DNA from: Myrica gale
Lineage: Eukaryota; Streptophyta; Magnoliopsida; Fagales; Myricaceae
Direction: 5' to 3'
DNA: 64,000 nt
Assembly: GCA_963930655.1 (NCBI GenBank)
Contig: OZ005610.1
Span: forward strand, 9,863,001 to 9,927,000
Position numbers and translations under genes: made by a program. Below the pieces are notes generated by a model, which was given only the letters and a program-made list of their open reading frames with translations, did not search any database and was not told the DNA's origin. This document shows positions 54,971-64,000 of this stretch, in pieces (positions within the stretch are counted from its first letter, which is position 1; every line of letters begins with the position of its first letter).

Positions 54971-55969
54971 GTAATCTCAACTTTGGTAATTTCAATGTTG
55001 GAGTCATTCTAAATTTCACCTTGCTGCTGAAAAAAAAAACACAAGTTCTTGCTTGCTGTGTTTTGTTCTCTCAATTTTACCATGTTTCAACCGGTAGTTT
55101 CATATCTTGAGGTTATAGTTGGCAGTATTCTTTTTTGTGTTGGGTCATTAATTGATATTGCCGGTGTGTCTTTATACTTTGGGAGGCTATGTCAACTGCT
55201 TTTGCTTAAGAAAATGGGACCTAGCAGACTGGAGGAGATTTCACATGTGGTTGGCTTAACGGTTACTACTGATGTTATTGTGATTTAGGACCCTACACTA
55301 TTTCGTGAGACTCTGCTTGTTCGGTTTTTACAGTTTATTGTGATTTAGGACCCTATACTATTTCATGAGACTGCTTGTTCGGTTCCCATGCTGTAACCCA
55401 AGTCTTTGGATAGTAGGAACATATTTGAAACTAATGAATACTATGACGATTGTGAATATATTTCCCCTCTATATATCTCTTGCCTTGAAACGTAAAACTA
55501 AGACTCAATAGTTACTATACTAGGCTGTAACAGTTTAGAAGTACACTCTAGATCCTATGCAAACCATAATTTGGGTCTCCTCTCTTCTTTATATCTGGAA
55601 CTTCTTGTTGTGCACATCATTGCTCCTCATGATTGTTAAGGAGATGCTAACATCATTTGTGGCTGCACTCTTTATTTCTTGTACACAGTTTTCATTCTTA
55701 CTTTATTCATTTTCCATTCTTCCATCTTCTTTCCTTTTGCCTTAGTTATTAGCTGGTAATATTGGAGAGAGAAAGGGGGTGGGCACCATATGGTGGCCAT
55801 AATTCTTGTATGACACTGAGCATATTTACCAGCATTTATTTTGAACATCTGACTAGTTTTGAACTTTTTTTCCCTTCATTTCTAATGCCTTAGTTTTGAG
55901 AAAAGAGGAGCTTAACTACTAGCGGAATATGAAAACGGGAAACCTGATACACTGTCACCTATTTAAATA
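54971..55969. other. Presumed EMC10 intron 4, with a 60-bp tandem pair
   Basis: No EMC10 exon was recognised. A unit TTATTGTGATTTAGGACCCT starts at 55275 and again at 55335 and continues through GCTTGTTCGGTT in both copies. The remainder is AT-rich and unremarkable. Confidence 0.5.
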
Positions 55970-55974
55970 AGGGA

Positions 55975-56700
55975 AAATTCAAAAAGGAATCCTGAAGTTT
56001 TCACTCAAAATAAAATCAGTGCCCTGGTTTCCAAATTTGTCAAATAAGTCTCTAGGTTTTGCACATTTTAAAAACAAGAACTTCCGTCAGGGTAGGGTTT
56101 GGATTCTAGACAGAAATTTGACGTGTTTGCCACATGAGCCTCTAGTGTCAAAATATAAAATAAAAACACATTGCCATTGATCAAGAAATTAAAAAACAGG
56201 GGAAAGAAAACAGAAAAGAAAAGAAAAGTCTCAAATAAGACAATGAAAAAAGATAAAAAGGAAAAAAAATTCAAGTTTAAAAATAAAAGAAAATACCCTA
56301 ACGGGCAGGGAGGTTGCGTGGTGGAGGGGAGTGCTGCAGTGAAGGTGCAGTCCCCTCACTGCCTAGAGCGGTGGAGGGACTCCCCTCCACCATGCATGGG
56401 TGGGAACCTGCTCAGTACCCCCTTTTTTTTAAGATCTTGAATTTTCTTTTTCAATTTAAAATTTAAAATTTGATTTTTTTTCCTTCTTTCTTTTCTTTTT
56501 ATCTTTGTTGAGACTTTGTTACTTTTTTTCTTGTTTTTTTGGTGACACGTCAATCAAGGAGGGTAAGCATGCTACGTCAGATTTCTGTCGGGCTTCCTGA
56601 CAGAGGAGGGACTTATTTTCAAAACTTGCAAAACATGGGGACTTATTTTACAAATTTGGACACCTAGGCACTGATCTTAAGATCGAAACATTCTTAAAAT
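55975..56700. mobile_element. Foldback element with GC-rich core
   Basis: Inverted arms: CCAAATTTGTCAAATAAGTC (about 56033) pairs with GACTTATTTTACAAATTTGG (about 56640), and CTTCCGTCAG / CTGACAGAGG and TTTGACGTG / CACGTCAA follow inward. The core near 56305-56415 is GC-rich and itself inverted (GGTGGAGGGGAGTGC against GGACTCCCCTCCACC). Same architecture as the element at 44636-46585, but a different sequence. No coding capacity or clear TSD. Confidence 0.65.
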
Positions 56701-57739
56701 GTCAGGATGGAAATGTTTTCGGAAGCAAAGATCAAATCAAGCAGCATTCTCAAAAACACGGCTTGATCTCTAATAGCATCAGTTAAGAGCATTAATTTGC
56801 CACTTAATCACCCTAAAAAAATCCAGTGTCATTGTGTTATTATATGAAACGGAAGATCAAGCTTTTCAGTGTCAGAATTAAATTGTTTGGCATGACTTCT
56901 GTTAATAAAACTGTTGTCTACAATGCATTGTGCTAGTCAGATAAGGGTCCTGGACGTTAGCCCTCTTAAAAATTCATATTACACTCACTTTTTCGACTAG
57001 GTTCAGGATTATAATTTTGTTAGTGAGATTTTCTTTCCAGCAACTTTTGTTTGGATAGCATTATTACATGATCACTTTCTGTCTGCCTGGTTTGAGATCT
57101 TGAAAAGATTGGGAAATGTAATAAAAAGTTAGAAGCAAAATGTGGCATACCACTTAATAATATCCTACTCTCCTTCACACATTTTTGAATGGAACTAAGA
57201 CATATGCTGTATCTAACTGGTAATTGTGTGGTAGCAATCCTCTTCTCGTTTCAACCAGTTTGTTAAAGATATTTTGCTTTAGTTGCATCTTAGCTATGAG
57301 CTACAGATGGGATATTCGCACATAAACTGGACTAAACCTTTTATATCCGGTAGCACACAATGGAGCTTGCATTCCAGGGACTTATTTTATCTTTTATATG
57401 TCAGGTTTGATACAAGTAACAGTGATGCTCTGTGATTTCCATTGGGAAAATTTGAATAAGAACTTTTCAGTTTTATGAAGTTCTAATGAGATGTCAAATC
57501 AATAGGTGCCGCTAAAACAATTTCTTTTCCATATGGATTCAACATGCTATAATTCCATGCTCTGATGGGTATTTTGCTATTATATGTAAGGACCAGTTTT
57601 GCATATTATTCTTTTTGGGATCTTGTCAACAGAAGATCATAATTGTCTGTCTCTGGGAACAGTTTCTCCTTTGGGCTTGTTAACATTTATGGGTTGTTAT
57701 TGAATAATGTTCTCCGTTCTCCTCCCCGTAGGTCATTCC
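56701..57739. other. Presumed EMC10 intron, no feature seen
   Basis: AT-rich DNA without exon or element ends. The LINE to the right starts somewhere near 57740, but I could not fix its 5' border. Confidence 0.45.
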
Positions 57740-60700
57740 GTTTGCTAGTTTGTTCGTTGTGTTAATTCCATCGGTTATGGTATTTCGTTGTTTGTTGGAG
57801 GCTGATTCGATGTCATTTGTTTGCAATTTTTGTATTGAGTCGAAGGAGTTCCAGGTTTCTATCTATGCAAAAGGGGTGGTCAAGTTTTCTGAATGAAGTT
57901 TTAAGTCTCTGAACACTATTCAGATGGGAAAGTTTAGAGTGGTCTGGATGGTGAATACGTCTGATAAGCTGTTGAGTGCTAGTTCTGGTTCTGATTTTTC
58001 TTCCAAGGTCAACGAGTCCAGTCGTGGTTTCTTGGCCCAAAGGTGGTGGCTGGTATGTTGTGATTGTTGAATATGGAGGGGTAGAAAGGTGGGGGTGGTG
58101 ATGGTGCCAGAAGGTCGATATGCCTATGGATGGGAGATTCTGAACCGTGTCTTCCAATAGGCGGTCTCTCACTTTAATTCGCTTCAGCGTAAGGTTGTTC
58201 CTTTGAGAAGCCCAAGCATTCGACCAGATGTTTCTTTTGCTGCCGCCGTCGAAGGAGCCAAGTTGAGGGTTGGCGATGACAGTAGGTCAGGAGCTGAGTT
58301 TGGAAATGACATGATTTGTGCGGAGAAGAAAGAAGACGTTACGTCTTCGGATACACATGCAAAATTGGAGGCTGCAATTTCGGTTCCCAATTTCTGCATA
58401 TTAAATGAGGCGGCTGCTTTTTGTCAGGGAGGGGAGTTGGCGGCTAATGTGTCGGGCAGTGATGTATTAGTCAATTTAAAGGATGTTTGGGCTCAATTGG
58501 TGGGCTTGCGTAGTCAGGTGGATAGGCTTGAGAAATTAGTTATTCGGTTGGGTGAGGGAGGCCCAGTAGCCCAGGAATTTAAATGCCATGTTTGTGGATT
58601 TCTCCTGAAAGCCCATCATATTTCGACCCAATCTAAGAGTGTCGATCTTGGGGGAAAAACATTTTGAGCAAGGGCATACTGTGGGTAGTGGGCTGATTCA
58701 AAAACCTGTTGTTAATGATGATAATACTAGAAGTTTATTGTGAGATGAGTTGGCGAATGTATTCTCTTGGTAGAATATTCCGTGGTGTATTGTAGGTGAT
58801 TTTAATGTCACTCGTTTTCTTAGTGAAAGGTTGGGGTCGGGAGGCTTTGTCAGAGCTATGAATGATTTTTCTGATTTTCTCTTGAGTTTGGGTTGGTGGA
58901 TCCTCCGTTGTTAGGTGGTGGTTTGTTCACGTGGTCTAATAATCGTGCTTCTCAATCTTGGTCCAGGATTGACAGGTTTCTTTTTAGCATTGAGTGGGAG
59001 GTGCTGTATCCGGAGGTTGTTCAGTGTAGGTTGCCTCGGTTGTATTCTGATCATTTTTCGATTATGTTGGAGAGTGGTTCATTTGGGGGTGGGAAGAAGC
59101 CTTTTAGATTTGAGAATATGTGGTTGAAGGTGGAGGGGTTTGTGGATCGTATCAGGGAGTGGTGGAGTTATGATTTTTCAGGGTCTCCCAGTTTTGTGTT
59201 CAATTTGAAATTGCAGACTTTAAAATGCGACTTAAAAGTTTGGAATAAGGAAGTGTTTGGTGATCTCAGTTCTCGTAAGTCTGGGTTGTTGTTAGAGCTA
59301 TCTTTGTTGGATGAGTTGGATGAGTTAGGGAATCTTGATACTGAGGGGTTGGAAAGAAAGTTGGGGATTACTAGAGAGTTAGATTAGTTGATTGATATGG
59401 AGGAAGTGAGCTGGAAGCAAAAATCTAGAGTTTTATGGCTTAAGGAAAGGGATAGGTGCACAAAATTCTTCCATCATGTTGCTAATTCCAATAGAAAGTC
59501 TTAACTATTTATTTTCTGGAGGTGGATGGGGAAGTGGTGGAAGAACCCGTAGATATCTCGTTGACGATTGTTAGTTTTTATTCTTTGTATGATGAGCCTT
59601 TTTCTTGGAGACCATCTTTTGATGGGTTGAAGTTTGATATGATTGCAGGAGATGGGGCTGATTGGCTTGAGAGGCCCTTTGAGGAGGATGAGGTGTCAGG
59701 GGTATTTTTGGTCTTAATGGTGATAAAGCCCCAGGGCCCGATGATTTTTCTTTAGCATTCTACCAGACTTGTTGTGAGGTCATTAAGAGGGATATTATTT
59801 CTGTATTTAATGAGTTTGCTTTGTATGGTAGATTTGTCCGAAGTTTGAATGCTATTTTTGTTGTCCTTATCCCTAAAAAACCGAGAGCGGTTGAGTTGAA
59901 AGATTTCCGTCTCATTAGCCTTGTGGGGGGGAATCTACAAGATACTTGCTAAGGTTTTGGCGAATAGATTGAAGATTATGCTCGACAAGATTATTTTGCC
60001 TTCTCATAATGCTTTTGTGGGGGGACGACAGATTTTGGATTCGGTCTTGATTGCCAATGAGTGTATTGACTGTAGGTTGAGATTGGGTGAGCCGGGGTGG
60101 TTGTGTAAGTTGGACATTCACAAAGCCTATGACCCCGTTAATTGGAATTTCCACGTTAATTGGTGAGAAGTGGTGCAGTTGGATAGAATTTTGTATCTCT
60201 ATAGTTAAATTTTATGTGCTTGTGAACGGGTCTCCGAAAGGGTTTTTTGGTAGCTCTCGGGGGTTGAGGCAAGGAGACTCTCTCTCTCCTTTATTGTTTG
60301 TTATTGTTATGGAGGCTTTTTCTAGAATGATGTTGAAGTTAGCTTCGCAGGGTGTTATTCATGGTTTTAAGGTTGGTGGTGTTGGGGGTGTGGATACTTG
60401 TGTTTCTCATTTGCTATTTGCTGATGACGCTCTTTTTTGTGTGGCGCAGAGGAGGATCAGATTAGGAGCCTTCGGTGTTTACTTTTATGTTTCAAAGCAG
60501 TTTCGGGATTGAAGATTAAGGTTAATCTGTCCAAGTCGGAGGTTATTCCTATTGGTACTGTTGGGAATGTGCAGGGGTTGGCTTCTTTATTGGGTTGTAG
60601 AGTGCCTGCTTTGCCTTTGACTTATTTGGGGCTTCCTTTGGGTGCCAGATACAAATGCGTGCAGATTTGGGATGAAATTTTGGAGAGGATGGGAAGAAGG

Positions 60701-62780
60701 TTGGCGGGTTGGAAGTGCATATATTTATCCAAGGGTGGTAGGATTACTTTGATAAAATTCACTCTCTCTAGCCTTGCTACATATTTTTTTGTCCCTATTT
60801 CCTATTCCAAAAGTGGTGGCATTGAGACTTGAGAAATTACAAAGAGATTTTTTGTGGGGCAGTGATGATGGTGTTCACAAATTTCATTTGCTCAATTGGG
60901 GGAAAGTGTGTTCTCCTCCTATTCAGTTAGGAGGTTTGGGGCTTAGGAGGTTGTCTTGTTTACGAAGCCTTGTTGGGTAAGTGGTGGTGGCGATTCGCTA
61001 ATGGGAGGGATAGATTGTGGAGGAGTGTGATTGCGGAGAAGTATGGTACTACGGGGGGCGGATGAATCTCCTTGTCTTCGAGTGGTTATTATGGGATGAG
61101 CCTTTGGAAACATATTACCAAAGACCGTGTTTCTTTCTCTAAGCATATTAGATTTGTGTTGGGTAATGGTCAGAGAATTCGATTTTGGCATGACAATTGG
61201 TGTCATGGGAGAATATTGAGCCATTCTTTCCCTTTAGTCTTCTCCCTTTCTTGTTGTAAGGATGCTATGGTGGCGGAATGTTTGGAACTTGGATCTAGTT
61301 CCTTAGTGTGGAACGTGCAGTTTTCTCGATCTGCTAATGATTGGGAAATGGAGGAGTTCACTGCATTTTTCTCCACTCTCTATGAGCAGGTGTGGCTTAG
61401 AGGTGGAGAGGATAAGCTTATTTGGTTAGGCTTTAAAGGTAGTGTTTTTTCTACTAAGTCTTTCTATGACTACATTTCTTGTGGTGACACTTCTGAGCCT
61501 TTCCCTTGGTGTGGGGTGTGGAAGGCCAAAGTGTTAGGGTCCCCGGTCTAGGACTCCATAACAATCACCAGCTCCTCCACGCGATCCGCTCCAACACCGT
61601 AATCGATCCTCCCGAACCGTTTCTAGTAACACACGAGCGAAGAATTTAGGATCAAAACACTCAACAAATGAATAATACCTCTCTTATTACGAAGAACGTG
61701 GTCTTAGGATTATTAGTCCTTCGAACCACAAGAACAATCGTACAAGGGTTATTAGCCCAAGCACGCCCAACTTAAGAGGTTATTAGCCCCCAAGTCTACT
61801 GGCATAAACGTGCCTATGCCTGGCCACTCTCAGAAAAACTCTCTAGCTCTCACTACTCAACTCTATGACTGCATGAATTCTAATGCTCCTGAGGAGTCCT
61901 TATATAGGCCTTCTCAGGAGCTTACAAAACCCTAATCAAATCAAATCAAATCAATCTAAATCAAATATTCAAGATTCTAGGGAAACAATTCCCAGAATCA
62001 GGGAGATTTGATGATACATTCTTAAATCATCAAAACTCAGAAAGAAAAGACAATCTTCTAGAAACATCTAATTCTAGAAGATAAGATTTATTGAATTACT
62101 ATCATAATCAGAGGCAATCTCTGAAGATGCTGATCTCGCCGCCGTCCGCCGCCCTACACGGTGGCGCCGCCGCCATACTCCTCCTTGGGTGGTGATGCTC
62201 CTCCGACTCCCAAGGTCATGCTCATCACTTCCCGTCCGGTCACCGCTAAGGGTGGTGGTGCTCCGCCGCCGGCGGTGGCTGCTGTGGTTAGCCACTCTTG
62301 GCCCTCTGCTGCTGCTTGGCTTGGCTGGGGGGTCAGGGCCCTGCTGTGGTGCTAAGTCATGGCAAGACCATGTGGTGGCCATGAGCTTGCCATGACATGT
62401 CTGCGGCTGGCTGACTTGCTTGCTGGGCGTGGGCCTTGCTGGGCTGCCATGGCTTGTCAGTGGTGCCAGTGTGCCTTGCTCGCGCGCGCGCATGCTGATG
62501 CCATGGCTTGTCTGTGGTGCCTCGGCTGCGCGCGCTGTGGGCGTGTCATGTGCTCCTGCCGCGCGCGCTGTGGGGGTGTCAAAGGCGCCCCTGGGAGTCA
62601 TTGGCGCCGCATCTCGCGTGCTATCCTCCTCCTCGCAGCCGTTCAGTCCAAGGTCTTCTCTGGGGACCCTTTCACAAAGTCCCTTCACGTGTGTCATTTT
62701 TTGTGTGGGAAACTTCTCATGGCCGGATTTTAACTATTGACTATCTCCGAAGAAGGGGAGCTTGTGGCACTGATTGGTGT
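57740..62780 (+). mobile_element. L1-type LINE, ORF1 plus ORF2, broken and interrupted
   Basis: ORF1 starts near 57825 with KEFQVSIYAKGVVKFSE ... MGKFRVVWMVN ... NESSRGFLAQR ... RKVGVVMVPEGR, the same domain as in the half-LINE, then DVSFAAAVEGAKLRV, a possible coiled region DVWAQLVGLRSQVDRLEKLV and HVCGFLLKAHH. ORF2 follows: endonuclease end (VGDFNVTRF, LFTWSNNRASQSWSRIDRF), RT ([70 protein letters not shown]), then zf-RVT (NGQRIRFWHDNWCHGRIL). The N-terminal part of the endonuclease is missing and there are several frameshifts and stops, so it is dead. A solo LTR (61532-62674) splits the zf-RVT region. ORF2 resumes as RVSFFVWETSHGRILTIDYL and is cut at a TA repeat where a minus-strand LINE begins. 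Confidence 0.88.
61532..62674 (-). mobile_element. Solo LTR (fossil) inserted in the LINE
   Basis: Exact 5-bp duplication CAAAG at 61527-61531 and 62675-62679. It runs from TGTTAGGGTCCCC to GGGGACCCTTTCA: TG...CA ends with an unusually long 13-bp near-perfect inversion. The minus orientation is inferred from the reversed TATA-like TATATAGGCC near 61900. The right half is GC-rich with GCGCGCGC runs (62470-62570). No internal retrotransposon sequence and no second LTR, so it is a solo LTR; the family was not identified. Confidence 0.8.
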
Positions 62781-62796
62781 TATATATATATATATA

Positions 62797-64000
62797 TTTT
62801 TTATGAATAAGACAATCTTATTAAAAGGTGAAAACAGTACAAAGAACTATATCGTAATCACTAAACCAAAACAAAATCCACGAAATCTAGAAAAGGGCAA
62901 CCAAGCACCGAGTTAACCCAACAAAAAAGTAAAGACAAAAAAACACCCTTCAACCCAACCAAAGACAGAGCAATTCTCAAAAAATCTATTATTACGCTCC
63001 CGCCATAAGCACCACCAGATACAATGGGGTATCATTCTCCAGATAGCCTTACGGTGTGTTTGTGTTGTAAAATTTTATTGTTGTTAAAATTTTAGGTATT
63101 GTGTTTAGTGAAAAAGTGAAGAGGTAATTTTTTATATTTTTTTGTAGTGAATAGTAGTGATTTGATGGGGGAAAGAGATTATATTGTAATTTTTTATTGT
63201 GTTAAAATTTTAGAATGTAAAATTTTAGGACGCAAACGCAGCCTTAGCAAAACGATTCTTAAGCCTCCTCTTCCAACACCACAACACATCTTCCACTTTT
63301 TCTGGCATAACCCATGGAAGATTTAGGATACAAAGCACATAAGACCACAACCCTCTCGCATAAGGACAATGCAACAAAACATGATTCACTGATTTCCCAC
63401 CACAGCAGCAAAGGAAACACCAATCAGCCATGATCATACCCCTTCTACGAAGATTGTCAATAGTTAAACTCCTACTATGCATAGCCTCCCACACAAAGAA
63501 GGACAACGACCTCCAAACACCCATCCAAGGGAAAGAAATACCAGCCCCACCTTTAAGCAAACCATACATCGACTTAACAAAAAACACCCCGTCCTTAGTA
63601 CCCATCCAAACCATCACATCATCCTCCCCTCTTCGGACAACAACCTCACATAACAAAGCAAAGAAAGAAGCGAAATCCTCCATCTCCCAATCATTAGCAG
63701 CTCTAGAAAACGACACACTCCACACCACATTAACACCATCATCCACCAGACAATCCACCACCATTGCCTCCTTACAACGAGGTAAAGAGAAAACCAAAGG
63801 GAAAGCAAAACTCAAAGGCTTATCCCCACACCAAGTATCATGCCAGAAACTAATTCGGACGCCATTCCCCACCTTAAACCGAATATGCTTGCTGAAAGAG
63901 CGCCAACATTTACTAATGTACCGCCACAGACTAACCCCATAAGAGCCACGGGCAGAAATCGTACACCAGTCTCCCAACAAACAACCATATTTTTCAGCAA
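62797..64000 (-). mobile_element. L1-type LINE on the minus strand, 3' part; continues past the window
   Basis: Read on the minus strand it ends in a poly(A) tail (TTTTTT at 62797-62802), preceded by CTTTTAATAAGATTGTCTTA, the 3' tail shared with the half-LINE and the LUC7-intron copy. ORF2 C-terminal sequence (63241-63980) includes VGNGVRISFWHDTWCGDKPL, WEMEDFASFFALLCEVV and the zf-RVT domain SLSFFVWEAMHSRSLTIDNL, CFLCCCGGKSVNHVLLHCPY. It then continues past a MITE as WRMIPHCIWWCLWRERNNRF. This part is largely open, apart from the MITE insertion, so the copy is younger than the plus-strand LINE it abuts. Its 5' end is outside the window. Confidence 0.9.
63052..63243. mobile_element. Tourist-like MITE inside the minus-strand LINE
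   Basis: TTA duplications (63049-63051 and 63244-63246) flank 192 bp whose ends, CGGTGTGTTTGTGTTG and the complement of GGCTGCGTTTGCGTCC, are imperfect inverted repeats. Removing it restores the host LINE text FAKAIWRMIP, which confirms the borders. Same family as 48247-48445. Confidence 0.88.

Noticed and set aside
62074-62697. 207-residue open frame on the minus strand, Ala/Arg/Pro-rich with a repeated DTPTARAA motif
   Set aside because: It lies almost wholly inside the solo LTR at 61532-62674. The composition is explained by the GC-rich repeat and no domain is recognisable.

Overview
The window is nuclear DNA from a dicot plant, most likely a woody species with a repeat-rich genome. The evidence is spliced genes with GT-AG introns, several of them for chloroplast or plant-type proteins (thioredoxin f, BCCP, TIC20-II, DUF538). 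Gene-rich islands are separated by LTR retrotransposon remains, L1-type LINEs and many small inverted-repeat elements. I cannot name the species from sequence alone. I saw no prokaryotic, organellar or CRISPR content.

Host genes, left to right: the last two coding exons of a thioredoxin f gene (1782-2151, +); intronless KRI1, a 40S ribosome-assembly factor (3637-5520, +); a small secreted DUF538 protein (12238-12759, -); a 13-exon LUC7-like U1 snRNP splicing factor (21231-28196, +); intronless TIC20-II (30540-31151, -); a 7-exon plastid acetyl-CoA carboxylase biotin carrier, BCCP (35439-40534, +); a MYB exon-1 fragment (47152-47302, +); and the first four exons of an EMC10-like ER membrane complex subunit (48931-54970, +). 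The missing EMC10 exons, if they exist, lie beyond base 64000. The genes look like independent transcription units and not an operon or pathway cluster. Thioredoxin f, BCCP and TIC20-II are all plastid proteins.

Repeat layout: a Mutator-like MITE lies upstream of KRI1 and a hAT-type MITE upstream of the DUF538 gene. A broken copia-type element with long LTRs, plus a third LTR of the same family, fills 13.4-19.9 kb. A 761-bp foldback element sits upstream of LUC7. LINE pieces and a compact copia element lie between LUC7 and BCCP. Degraded LINE pieces, LTR pieces and a large foldback element fill 41-46.6 kb. Tourist-like MITEs crowd the EMC10 promoter. The EMC10 introns hold an ORF1-only LINE (51518-53708) and, from 57.7 kb onward, a longer LINE interrupted by a solo LTR and then met by a second LINE in opposite orientation, itself carrying a Tourist MITE.

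The most interesting material is the LINE family of the EMC10 and LUC7 introns. Its members share a 3' tail. Two of them share an unusual ORF1 N-terminal domain that I cannot match to RRM, DUF4283 or CCHC types. One member has perfect 17-bp target-site duplications and a poly(A) tail but no ORF2 at all, so it looks like a plant half-LINE.
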